Assembly: GCA_963575745.1 (NCBI GenBank)
Contig: CAUYUJ010014180.1
Location: 162,501-182,500 of the forward strand
DNA length: 20,000 bases
DNA from: Prorocentrum cordatum
Taxonomy: Eukaryota > Sar > Dinophyceae > Prorocentrales > Prorocentraceae
Direction of reading: 5' to 3'
The stretch's first letter is position 1. Each line of letters begins with the position of its first letter. Both the position numbers and the translations under genes were made by a program. Below, piece after piece: positions 1 through 8,480 of the stretch. Under the pieces are notes generated by a model, which did not search any database, was not told where the DNA came from, and was given only the letters and a program-made list of their open reading frames with translations.

Positions 1-530
1 AGTTGCTCGCAAAAGCCCGTTTGACAGAATTGTTTAAAAAGTGTTGGTTTTCCTACGAATCCGCAAGAGCGCGCGGAAGAACATTTTGACAATTTTTTCT
101 TAAAAAACCATTGGGTTTTTGATGTTTTTATGTTAAAATCGCTACGAAACCTAAGGTTTTGGAAGGATTTCGTCTTGCGCGCACGAATGTCCACTTTACC
201 TTATTTTTTGCAAGGGATTCTTGCAATTTGATCAAGTAAGAACAAGAATTTTCATTTTATATGTTTTTTGCAAGGGAAAACGGAGTACAACAAAAAACCG
301 GATCCGGTAACAATCCACTTTTCTGAAGCTTTCGCAAAAAAATGATGAAAATGTAGCTGCGGCCTAGGCGCGGCGCAGAGGTCGCGCACCAGGGGTCCCA
401 ACAATAATAATTCTTTAGAAGGAATAATATTCAACAACTACATATGCTTATTCATAGTGTTCGAATAATGTGCTTCTGAAATGAATATAAACACTCCTGC
501 TTCTAAATAATAAAACCAAAAACCGCGTTA
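1..530. other. AT-rich intergenic island, no gene seen
   Basis: This stretch is visibly AT-rich, with many runs of T and A, unlike the GC-rich sequence that begins near 540. It has no open frame with recognisable content; the 61-residue minus-strand frame at 252-437 resembles nothing I know. It holds a 14-base direct repeat (204-217 and 264-277). A short GC-rich patch interrupts it at about 358-400. I interpret it as flanking or older intergenic DNA next to the 3' end of element C. It could also be an AT-rich 3' untranslated part of that element. Confidence 0.6.
204..277 (+). repeat. Pair of 14-bp direct repeats spaced exactly 60 bp apart
   Basis: The sequence TTTTTTGCAAGGGA occurs at 204-217 and again at 264-277. 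The first copy overlaps a small structure in which TTGCAA recurs seven bases downstream (208-213 and 221-226). No function is apparent; chance or an old tandem duplication would both explain it. Confidence 0.6.
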
Positions 531-559
531 TCCAAGCTGCGATGGTCTGACCGACCACC

Positions 560-1784
560 TGCGAGGCGAGCTCGGAACATTCTGACCGTCAGAGATCCAT
601 CTCGAGGCCGACGCAGCGCGATTTCCCGAGCGAGCGGGCGACGCGAACTGCGCCTGGGAAACAACGTAGATAGCAAGAGGCGGCGCCGCCGAGCTCGCGG
701 AGAATGTCATCGCTCAGGCCAGCTCGCACTGCGGTCGACGACAGCTGCTCGCCCCGCGCGAGCGCGCCGCCCAACCGACGCGAATGGCCCGCCTTCTGCG
801 CGAAGTCGCGGCCCAGGTTCGCCCCGATCAGCCCCGCGGCCGCGCTGCGCGCCCTCGCGCGGTGGGGGCCCTTGCCGAGCTCGGCCGAGCAGCGCGCGCG
901 CTACTTGTGGCGCGGCGTGCTCCCGGCGCGCGACTGCCGCGGCCTCTCCTGGATCTCGGTCAGCGCCCGCCGTCGACGCGGCGCGCCGTCGCTGGCCGCG
1001 CCGCGCCCGGCACGGGCGCAGCGACGGCCGACCGATCACGGCGGCTGCCCTCTTGAAACCCGCTCTGAACACCGCGGCGGCGATGCGCCGCGGGCAGCCC
1101 GTCTCGCCCGCCGCCTTCTGCAGCCGCCACTGCCGCGCCTCGAGCCCCCGCGCGAACGCGCCGCCCAGCAGCCGCCCCCCGCCCTCGCGGCGCGCCCTGC
1201 CCCTCGCCCCCGCCCCCGCGGGGCGCAGGGGCAAGCCCGGCGGCTGATGCCGGAGCGCGGGGGGGGGGGGGGGGGGGCGAGCGACCGACCCTGCAAGCGC
1301 GAGATGTCGCATGGCAGCCGCGGGCCGCCGCCCCGCGCGATCGCCGGGCCGACGCCGAAGGCCCGGTCCAGCGACGCGACCCCCGCCCCCCGGCAGCGCC
1401 GCGGACTCTGGCCGCGGCGGCGGCACCCTCGCCTGACCAGGCGCCAGGCGGCGGAAGCCCTGGGGGACAGGGCGGGCTCGAGCGAGGCCCTCCCCCCCGC
1501 CGCGCCTGCACTTCGGACCCTCGAAGGCCAGCCCAGCAATGCGCACGTCGCCCCTCTCGCGGCTATAGCCGTCGAAGCTTCGACGCCACACCTGCCAGAA
1601 AAGCGACGAGCACATGGCCGGGCTCGTCGCCCCTCTACTGGGGGCCCAAGTACTCCACGAGCGCCTTGTAGAGCGCCCCCTGGGAGCTCTCGCGGCGATC
1701 CAGGCGCCGCGCGCGGAACGCCCCGACCTGCCGGCAGAACGCGCCCAGGCTCTCCTCCGCCTCGCGCCTGCCCGAGGAACCCTA
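560..1784 (-). pseudogene. Element C: possible tyrosine recombinase remnant
   Basis: Three pieces in two or three frames resemble a phage-type integrase. At about 1784-1560 the frame reads ALVEYLGPQ, a TAG, then RGDEPGHVLVAFLAGVA, like the SAM-like N-terminal domain. At about 1485-1405 a segment reads LARARPVPQGFRRLAPG. At about 980-904 a segment reads RRRALTEIQERPRQSRAG followed by STPRHK and a TAG, like the region around the catalytic tyrosine. In the family I expect an R-H-G box upstream and a Y where H now stands; here the box reads ARRG and the tyrosine position is H, so catalysis would be lost. The TAG codons are at 1782-1784, 1635-1637, 1563-1565 and 901-903. The assignment rests on weak motifs and domain order, and a profile search is needed. 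Confidence 0.38.
1260..1277. repeat. G18 homopolymer
   Basis: There are 18 consecutive G on the plus strand, inside the recombinase-like remnant of element C. A run this long is prone to slippage and to sequencing error, so the frame through it should not be trusted. Confidence 0.9.
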
Positions 1785-2249
1785 GCTCGCGGGGGCCGCC
1801 CGGCAGCCTGCGCGGGGCCACGGCTGCCGCCGTCGCGCGGCGGCGGTTGGCACGGCGCCCGATGCCCGTCATCCGCTCGCCGTGCGTCGGCATCGTCACG
1901 CGGCCCAGCCGCTGGCTCGCCGCCGCAGGGGCCGCCGCCCGCGGGGGCCTCGCCGCCGTCGGCGCCAGCGCCAGAGCTCGAACTGCTGCTGGCCTCGGAA
2001 GACGAATTCCCGCCCCAGGCTGCACAGCCCCCGATGGCGGAGCGACCGCCTCTTGCGGCGCCGCCCGGCCGCCGGTCGCCTGGGAGGGCGCCGCCCAGCC
2101 CGGCCACTCCGGCCCGCGGCCGCCCCGGCCAGTCCAGCTCGCCGCCCAGCAGCGTCTCTCCGACCGCCACGTGGAGGGCGGCCACGGCGTCGCAGCGCGG
2201 CGGCGACGCTGGATCGAAGACGGCGCTCCGACGGTCTGCCCGAGGGTCT

Positions 2250-2990
2250 CGAGCCGAAGGGCCAGGCATGCCGGGCAGGCTGTCGGCCGGGTTGAGCTCC
2301 GTGTGGGCCCAGCGAACGGTCGCAGAGGCGCCCTCGACGGGGCCTAACGCGGCGCCCTCGCGGCACGCCCCACTCACGATGGGAGCGGCCGCCTGGCCCA
2401 CCCCCAACGCCAGGGCGAGGCCCAGGTTGGCGCACAACGTGAGCAGCTCACGCCCCCGTCGAAACATGGCCCGCAGTGCCCCTCCAAACGAATGACGTCC
2501 TCTGCCCTGCTGAACCTGCCCTTGACTGGCGCTGCCGGAGGTCGAAGACGCGGCCCAGGGCGACGCGCTCGAGCTTGGTCGAAATCAAAACCTCACGGCG
2601 GGCACCTCGAGAAATGGCGCGCGCGGCTTGCCCGGGCTCGCACCGGCCACCATCGCCGACACTTCCTGGGCAAAGGATGCCGGGAAGGGGCGCGGGCGCC
2701 CCGACAATCCAAGGGCGCGCGCCCGCGACGAAACAGCCTCGGACACGCGGCGTCGCCACCGCTCGGCTCGGGCGCAGGCCCTGGCGGCGTCGCGCGGGCC
2801 CCAGGCGCGGCCCATCACGCCGAACCCGCCCGCATCGCAGGCCGCGGCGCCACAGGCGCCCGTGGACAGCACCATGGGGTCGGGGAGGCGGCGGCAATCC
2901 ACGCGGCCAGACAGGGCGAGCGCGGCCGCGGCGCTGAGCTCCATCTCCGCGGCGCCCCACAAGCGGCGGCGCCGCCCCCCGGCCCGCGGC
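2250..2990 (-). pseudogene. Element C: RNase H-like domain in two frame-shifted halves
   Basis: The N-terminal half lies near 2880-2760 and reads ACDAGGFGVMGRAW followed about 14 residues later by AERWRRR; the D at about 2836-2834 fits the first catalytic Asp. The C-terminal half starts at 2467: GRELLTLCANLGLALALG, then about 12 residues on a CREGAAL box, then VRWAHTELNPADSLPG. The order L-x-D/A-N-L, CRE, RW-x-x-x-E-L-N-P-A-D is the signature I associate with the RNase H of DIRS/Ty3-type elements. The usual Asp of the L-x-D-N box is replaced by Ala (CANL). The two halves are in different frames and the stretch between is poorly preserved. The downstream neighbour is the recombinase-like remnant and the upstream neighbour is the reverse transcriptase. 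Confidence 0.55.
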
Positions 2991-3660
2991 GCGAAGCTGT
3001 AGGTCGCGGAGGAGATCGACAGGAGGCCCTCCGAACTAGCGCGCCCCACGCGAAAGAGCCGAGGAGCGCCCGCGCCTCGTCGCCCGCCGCCGAGCCGCGG
3101 TAGACGACGCACAGCAAGCTCAAGTGGGCGCGCCACATCCGCCGACGACGACTGAGCCCGACGCGGCCCTTCGCCTCGTCGATCACCAGGCTGGCGAACG
3201 TCGCCTCCGAGCTGGGGCCCTCGAGCCAATTGCACTGAAGCCCCACCGCGTCCGAGGGGCCCCGCGCCTGATGGGCCGTCTCCGCGGTCTCGGCGCAATC
3301 GGGCCCGACGACGGCGGCCCCGCCCACGCGCGCAGCGGCGGTGGGCCCCTGCCACTAGGAGGGCGCGGCGCGCCGGTCGCGGGCCAGCCGCCCCCGCGCC
3401 GGCCCACTGCGGAGCACCTGCGCCCCCGCCATCTGCTGGCTGAAGAAGCTCCAGCTCCAGCCCGCGGTGAGGGCGATCAACCGCGGCGACGCCTTCCTCC
3501 CCGCGGGCAGCCGCGATGCTAGGTCGGGCCGCTCGGCCCCGAAGGTGTCGAGGTCCACCGGGGGCAGCGCGAGTGGTCGCACAAGCCTGGCGGCGCGGCG
3601 ATCCTGTAGGACGCGTTGTCTATGCCCATCTGGGCCAGTCGCAGAAACTTGCCATCTGGC
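2990..3660 (-). pseudogene. Element C: degenerate reverse transcriptase, DIRS-like
   Basis: Motif A is recognisable at 3650-3573 as LAQMGIDNASYRIAAPPGL, where the usual Asp-x5-[FY]-[YH]-[QR] pattern survives as D-NASYR. After a frame change the fingers/palm continue at 3582 with LPPVDLDTF, then LIALTAGWSWSFFSQQM, the counterpart of the L-P-M-G-F-S-W motif B. A TAG at 3355-3357 interrupts the frame. Beyond it the same frame gives VGGAAVVGPD where the catalytic motif C (Y-V-D-N or similar) should be, so the active-site Asp is lost. The thumb follows with a VGLQCNWLEGP box and LVIDEAKGRVGLSRRRRMW. No activity is expected. The conserved order of boxes makes the RT assignment reasonable although every box is damaged. 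Confidence 0.55.
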
Positions 3661-4400
3661 GCGGACAGACTACTCCAAACTCCAGCCGTCGGCAACTCTG
3701 GATGCGCCGGGGGTCGAAAGCGCCCGTTCGCCACGCGAGTGTCAGCAATCATGCGTAAACAAAGAATATGCCTACAATGACCTCGGAGCGCTCGGCCAAA
3801 TGACCTCGGAGCGCTTGGCCAGGCCAATCAAGCCCGGTCGAGCAGCTGGCCCACGAAGCGGGAGCACTCGCGCTAAACTATTTGCAGGCTCGAGAAATGG
3901 CGAATATGATGACCATCTGAAGGCCCTACGTCGCGCAAAAGATGTTTCCGTCACTCCACCCATAGTTCACGAACACGACCGGTCAGGCCATCTGCACCAA
4001 CGCGCTGCCCGCCCGCAATCGGCAGGCAGACCAGCCCCTCGGAGCAAGAGGCCCAGCGCACGGAGCCCCCAGCGGATCCCGGCAGGCGCGACCACAGCTC
4101 GGCGTGAGCTGCCGCTCCTGGCCCCTGACAAGGGTAAAGGGCCAGCCTCCTGGATGATTGATTTCGCGAATGTGGTCGACGCCCGCGAGCCGGGCGCAAG
4201 ACGCATGAAGGTCCCGTCGGGGAACTCCGCGGCCGCGCAATGAATTCACGGCGCGCGCAGCCTCTGAGACCAACTGTCCGACGCCCTGACGCTGACGAGC
4301 CGGAGATCGCGCCGCAAGCGATCTGCCCCAGGCCGGGGCGCAGTCGGCGGCGGGCACGGGGCGGGGCAGCAGCTCCTGGGCGACCATCTTGAGCTCAGTT
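3660..4400 (-). pseudogene. Element C: poorly preserved linker upstream of the RT
   Basis: The minus strand here contains short open pieces in all frames but no motif I can name. One piece near 4290-4200 (GVGQLVSEAARAVNSLRG) looks like the short helical stretch that precedes the RT in related elements; this is a weak impression. Frame continuity is destroyed by at least one visible event, a 23-bp tandem duplication at 3778-3821. I infer decayed coding sequence because recognisable element C domains lie on both sides in the same orientation. Confidence 0.35.
3778..3821. repeat. 23-bp tandem duplication
   Basis: The word TGACCTCGGAGCGCT followed by C or T and then GGCCA occurs at 3778-3798 and 3801-3821, a period of 23 bases with one mismatch. 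Because 23 is not a multiple of three, it shifts the frame of element C just upstream of its reverse transcriptase. Confidence 0.85.
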
Positions 4401-5150
4401 GCCATGGCCCCTCTTCCTGCTCGCCTGCCGCCCGGGGGGCTCTTCAACTTCGCCTGGCGCTCGCAGATCTCCGCGGCCTGCGCTTTCACCTAGTCGCGCA
4501 GAACCTCGTTGCCATGGTTGCCGCCGCCGCCGCCAGACCCCTGGCCGCGGGGAAGCATTCGCTCCTCTCCGAGCTCCCGCTTCGCCTTCAGCCTCCTCGC
4601 GCAGCTCCGCCTGGATGTGCTCGACGAGTGCGGGGCGCACCATGAAGAGCCCCCTCGTCTCCACTCCAGGGCACCCATGTACAAGTACTCACCCTCAAGA
4701 TATTCGTCGCCGCTGCTCTTCGGCAGCCGCTCAAGATGCCGCCGCTCCGCCAACTGCACGCGTCGCGCCAGGAGCTCCAACGACAACTCCGTCAAGTGCA
4801 GCTGGCCCAAGTTCGCCCCCAGCTCGGGCGCGCGCGTCGCCGGCCCGTGGTCCGAAACGCCCGTGACACCGGGACTCAGCCCACACTCCGCGCGCCAGCT
4901 GGCGCGGCGGACGCGCGGGCGCGGCCGGGAAGCGGACGCGCCACGGGGCGGCGCGGGGCCCTCTCACGGGCCACCCAGGCCACGCCGTCTCCGTCATGCC
5001 CAGCACGGCCCCCCTGAAGATGCGGCGCCTCTCACCGCCGAAGTCGCGCAAAATGGGCATCGCGCGCGCGTCCACGGAGCTCTGCCGGCTCGTCGGTCGC
5101 ACCCTTCGCCAATGATTCTGGAACCCGTCTTCGCGAGCGCCGAGGAGTAA
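4400..5150 (-). pseudogene. Element C: conserved domain of unknown function upstream of the RT
   Basis: Three frame-shifted pieces form one domain. At 5075-4941 the frame reads VDARAMPILRDFGGERRRIF and then ETAWPGWPVRGPRAAPW. At about 4830-4660 it reads GQLHLTELSLELLARRVQL and then DEYLEGEYLYMG. At about 4664-4560 it reads MVRPALVEHIQAELREEAEG, followed by a basic stretch. I recall this order (an R-x-F/I-R-x-A box, W-P-x-x-G-P-R-T-x-x-W, a helical L-x-C/A-R-R-x-Q-L box, EYL-x-x-x-YLYMG, then P-A-L-x-x-x-I-x-x-E-L) from a recurrent dinoflagellate protein family found next to RT domains. Its function is not known to me; a capsid-like or nucleic-acid-binding (Gag-equivalent) role is a guess based only on its position before the RT. 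Confidence 0.5.
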
Positions 5151-5970
5151 CAAGCGGCAAACCACTGGCAGCTGTCGAAGTTAGCCAGCTCATTCACGAG
5201 GCAGTCGTCGCAGCTGGCCGCGATGAGCCACCGCTGCCCAAGGCCGGCGCTGAGCTCCCCAGAGCCCTGCGCAAGCCCCTCAAAAAGAATCGCCGCCCCA
5301 TCCGTCGGGCCCGCCGGGGCCGCCAGCGGGAGGGCCCCCTCGGCCCCGGCCGTCTCCGTCGACGACGTCTCGCCGCAGGGGTCGCGGAGTTCCATGAACT
5401 CGCGAGGCGACGGGAACCGCGGGGGGCCGCAGCAGGGGCGCGCCCGCCGCGGGCGGTCGCCGCCCAGCTGGTCGCGCCCCTGCGGCTAGCCCGTCAGATC
5501 GCACGGGGCCGGCACGCGGAGCGGCGGGGCCTCCAGCTCGCAAGGGCGCGCGTCCAAGTCGGGCGTGGCCGCCAGCCAGACTTGGCCTGTAGGACTTGTC
5601 TCTGTCGATCCTAGCACTGCTTCGGACTCGCCGACATCGGGCCCCCGCAGCAGCAGCCTCGCCAGGCAGTCCACGCCGGGGCGCCACTGCGCCAGCATCC
5701 GCATCCCCGCGCGAGATAGCAGCGCCATGATGCACCGCGCCTCTTGCCAGAACGCACACCCAGCAGAGGCGCCAGCAGCAGCCGCAGCCCGCCAGTGCGC
5801 CCACGAGTAAGACCAGGCAGAGGAGCCCGCGAGCCCCGCCGAGCTGCTCGGCCGCCGCGGCCAGCCAGCCGCTCTCGATGGCAAGACCGCCGAGATGCCG
5901 CGCCCAGCCGATCGGGATCTCACCGGCCGCCGCTACCCCCGTCTGTCCGTTGAGTTTGCGCAGCATGCGG
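5100..5970 (-). pseudogene. Element C: N-terminal region with a membrane-spanning segment
   Basis: From the ATG at 5966 the frame reads into a strongly hydrophobic run (GLLCLVLLVGALAGCGCC and on, about 5828-5748) rich in Leu, Val, Cys and Trp, which looks like a transmembrane helix. The sequence then continues in a neighbouring frame (open 5923-5489) that contains WLAATPDLDARPCEL. A TAG at 5486-5488 interrupts that frame, and the same frame reopens to about 5100 with RWLIAASCDDCLVNELANF before shifting into the conserved domain. A membrane segment at the head of an RT-bearing polyprotein is unusual. The start is chosen because the hydrophobic run lies about 45 residues downstream; no translation signal proves it. 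Confidence 0.42.
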
Positions 5971-6075
5971 ACCGCCGCTCAAACATGGCTTGCGCCGAGC
6001 ACGGCGTCGGCGCGGATGGCCATGCCCTGCAGAGACACTGCGCAGCGGCCAAGACGTTCTGACAGGCAACAACGC

Positions 6076-6184
6076 TCACAGGGCTACGCGGGGGAGGGAG
6101 GAGGAGGAGGAGGAGGAGGAGGAGGAGGAGGAAGAAGAAGAAGAAGAGGAGAGGGGCATCACGCAATGACGTTCACAGGGCTAC
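6076..6184. repeat. 12-bp direct repeats bracketing a polypurine microsatellite
   Basis: TCACAGGGCTAC occurs at 6076-6087 and 6173-6184, with similar bases on either side of each copy. Between them lies the GGA/GAA microsatellite. The pair could be a duplicated target around a small insertion, or an old tandem duplication later filled by microsatellite growth. It lies between the 3' end of element B and the 5' end of element C. Confidence 0.7.
6088..6156. repeat. (GGA)n/(GAA)n microsatellite
   Basis: The run is mostly GGA with a GAA block near 6130-6147. On the minus strand it reads (TTC)n(TCC)n and lies directly downstream of the element B coding remnant. Some LINEs end in simple repeats rather than poly(A), so this may be the 3' tail of element B. 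A secondary, independent microsatellite is equally possible. Confidence 0.85.
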
Positions 6185-6399
6185 ACAGGACCTCTTTGGA
6201 CCTTCTGGCAAGCACAGCGCGCGAAAAAGGAGAGGGGGGGAACGGAGGAAAGGAGGCCAAGCACCTGCACCCCTGGTGGCCACACGTTAGCAGCCACCCC
6301 CGACCCCCCTTCCTCCCCGCAAGGGGATGTTGGAGAGTGGGTGGGCACAGGGCTTGCCCCCCTGGCACGCTGCGCTGCATCCCAGGCGCACGCAGCCAC

Positions 6400-6867
6400 A
6401 ACCCTCTCGTGCGCTATGGCCTGTGAGACCCAAGAGGCCCAGCGGAACTTGGAAACAGACCACGTTGACCGCGGCTCAAGTTCCCCCTCTCTTTTTCGGG
6501 AGGGGGTTCCACACTCGCCTGTCAACTGTCGGGCGTCGACCGTGGCGGTGCGACCGCTCCGAAGACAAAAGTGAAAGGAATGCAAGTCCCAGTACGCCAA
6601 GCGGTGGGAGGGGTCGAGATCCCGCCCTCCAATCGAGAGACCGCCGCGGACCGCCAGAACCACGCCGCGAGGAAACCCCGAGGGAACGGCCTGCGGCGAG
6701 AAGCACTCAGACTTCAGGGCCTCCAAAAGGCTCTGCTTGGAAGAGATAACAGCACAACGCTGGCACCTGAAAGAGGTGCCCACGGGAACAAGTCTATGAA
6801 CACTCTCTCTCTCTCGCGGCGAGCTCGAGGCGGGTCGCGGGCCTAGGTCGCTCAATCTCCGACGCAA
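6400..6867 (-). pseudogene. Element B: C-terminal Cys-rich zinc-binding tail
   Basis: The frame from 6867 contains two Cys clusters. The first is HRLVPVGTSFRCQRCA with a partner ECF about 17 residues later (Cys residues 35, 38 and 55). The second is HRLAYWDLHSFHFCLRSGR with a later LTGECGTP (residues 88-122), where the expected second Cys of the CxxC is now Ser. The pattern H-x-L, CxxC, then x(15-20)-E-C is repeated, so this looks like tandem zinc ribbons. After the second cluster the frame runs on without motif into what is probably 3' untranslated sequence. The comparable tail in element A (13500-13270) suggests a shared C-terminal module, perhaps for RNA or target binding; that role is inference. 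Confidence 0.6.
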
Positions 6868-6979
6868 CCTTGGGCCTCTTGGGGTCCGCTAGGGGGGCCC
6901 CCGCAAGGGCCCGCCGAGCTCTCCGTCGAACTTTTCCTGCCGCGAAGTCCCACGCGTCTGTGGCAGGAACTGAAATGGC

Positions 6980-7480
6980 AGAGAGAGTCCAGGAACGTGC
7001 AGCGGCCTCGCCGGTCGCCTCATCTGCTAACTGGCCGCAGCTCGCCAGGAAAATCTCATGCTCGGCGAGGGGCGGACCATCGGGTGATCGATGGGGGGGC
7101 GCCCACTCGACCGAGACAGGGCCAGGGCCTCGATCGCCGAGGGCGCAGCGAATTTGTAGCCGGAGATCGCTGTTACCCCCCCCCCAAGCTCCAATGTCGG
7201 CCCCGGCTCCACCCCACCATTAACGGCCTGTGGTCGGTCACAGAATGGACGGGGCCTGGGGTGCCTTCGAGGAAGAGCGCGAAAGCCTGCAGCCCCGCCC
7301 GCGGCACGGTTTGCAATGGCCCCACAAAATCTCGGAGACTCCCCCCAAGACGGCCCACCGCAACGGCCCTTCCCCATGACCCGCGCCCTTGACCACCACG
7401 ACAGCCGAGCCGCACCGACGGCGACGAGGATCTGACGAAAACCGCCCGCCAGAACCGCCCCCGAAGCCGATGAGAGGGCT
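6980..7480 (-). pseudogene. Element B: RNase H with two catalytic residues lost
   Basis: The domain is spread over three frames. The first strand reads GFGGGSGGRFSSDPRRRRCG near 7465-7405, where the family has a T-D-G-S-G-G box; the catalytic Asp is Gly (codon 7459-7457). The second box reads TVPRAGLQAFALFLEGT, where the catalytic Glu (normally PRAEL) is Gly. The third box, PVHSVTDHRPLMVGW, keeps its Asp. The last box near 7125-7010 reads VEWAPPHRSPDGPP and then GQLADEATGEAAAR, keeping the final Asp. A C10 run at 7176-7185 lies within the domain and probably accounts for one frame change. The enzyme would remove RNA from the cDNA hybrid; this copy is inactive. Confidence 0.65.
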
Positions 7481-8480
7481 ACTGCCAGGAGCTCTAGAGC
7501 AATCCCTGAAGGACACCTCACCTAAGTGGGCGAGGCTAAGGCTCTCAGAAGGCTCTTGGAGGACAGGGTGGGTGACACAGGCCGGCGGAACTCCTCGCAG
7601 CCAAAGGCTTGGTTTATATTCAAGTGACGCATGAGCTCGAGGAATCAATCCGCCCGTCGAAGTGACATCGGCATGGTTGTTGTTGCAAGGGCAAGGCCAG
7701 ATGCGGTGAGCAAGGGTCTCCTGTTTTCGCTGGCACCGCCTGCACAGTCGATCCTCGGGCGCGCTCAGTGGAAACTGCCTGTCCATCGTCCACTGGGCGC
7801 CCGTGGCCACACAGACGTTGAAGCCGAAGAGGTTGAGCTCTCCTTTCTTGGCGAATCGACTGAGTTCCAATCGCGCCCAATAGAGATCTGCTCCTTGAGC
7901 CAGCCCTTCTCCTGCGACATGTGTAGATGAGAGCCTCCATAGCTGGGCTCGAACATCTGAAATCACATCATCAAGTAGCTCAGAGACGTCGAAGCCAGTA
8001 GGGTCGCAGCCTGCAAGCCGTGACGCGGGCATCTGCCACTCCTCGAATGAACCATTGACTGGCCTCCTTCAACGGAAGGCAGAGGACGCATCCCGACCAG
8101 CGTCTAGAAGAGTGGCCACTACTGCTCCGATCGGTCCTTTGACCAACCTCCATCTCTTGCGAGGTCCAACATCACGAAGTCGCCGCCGAAAAAATCGGAG
8201 CCCAAGCGAGTTCAACCCGATGGTGGATGCGAGCGTCGGTCTTCGAAAAAAAACAAAGGCATTCGGCTACCAAGCCCCGCCTCAGCTCAAGGCCAGGGTC
8301 CTCGGGACCGTAGAGGAGTGCCAGGGTGGTGGCAAGGTACCGCCCCTTTCATCGGCCCGACTCCTGCGGTGGCTGCCTGTCGCCCGAGACAGAATGTTGG
8401 ATGGCGACATGCCTTGGGCCCGATGCCCATAGGCACCTTGCGGCGGCGCACCTGCGGTCCAAAGCCCTTGCGCCTAGCAT
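7480..8480 (-). pseudogene. Element B: RT thumb/connection with Cys-His knuckle
   Basis: From 8032 the frame runs through SELLDDVISDVRAQLWRL and GEGLAQGADLYWARLEL into RLCRRCQRKQETLAHRIWPC. The last is a C-x2-C-x8-H-x4-C knuckle (residues 97, 100, 109 and 114), which in this group of LINEs lies between the RT and the RNase H. The part between 8480 and 8032 is in other frames and poorly preserved; a piece reading KGFGPQVRRRKVPMGIGP near 8460-8400 probably belongs to the connection. The knuckle residues are intact although the surrounding protein is broken. Confidence 0.6.

Larger units (their letters stand above)
540..5970 (-). mobile_element. Element C: decayed DIRS-like retroelement with an N-terminal extension
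   Basis: Reading the minus strand from about 5970, I recognise in order: a hydrophobic N-terminal segment; a conserved domain with a W-P-x-W-P-V-x-G-P-R core; a reverse transcriptase with a degenerate motif A and an L-x-x-G-W-S-W-S-F-F motif B; an RNase H-like segment; and a possible tyrosine-recombinase C-terminus. An RT and RNase H followed by a tyrosine recombinase is the order known for DIRS elements. Many frameshifts and TAG codons show the copy is dead. The long plus-strand frame at 704-2347 is a shadow of GC-rich sequence. Limits are approximate: the 5' limit is the first recognisable coding sequence and the 3' limit is the composition change near 540. I saw no terminal repeats. Confidence 0.5.

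Noticed and set aside
500-515. AATAAA-like word as a polyadenylation signal
   Set aside because: Such words are common in AT-rich sequence, and dinoflagellates are not known to rely on AATAAA.
704-2347. 547-residue plus-strand open frame
   Set aside because: Its composition (Arg, Ala, Pro, Gly) is what any frame gives in very GC-rich DNA, it has no motif, and the opposite strand contains the recognisable RNase H and recombinase-like pieces of element C.
6070-6092. CGTAGCC on the minus strand before element C as a leader relic
   Set aside because: Seven bases match at the start, but the TTTTGGCTCAAG part is absent.
6462-6481. GGCTCAAG on the plus strand as a second leader relic
   Set aside because: Only the last eight bases agree; the upstream part does not fit the leader, and it lies at the element B coding/3' end on the other strand.
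7888-7902. CTTGAGCCA on the plus strand, like the end of a spliced leader on the minus strand
   Set aside because: Only nine bases match and they lie inside element B coding sequence (GLAQG), so chance is enough.
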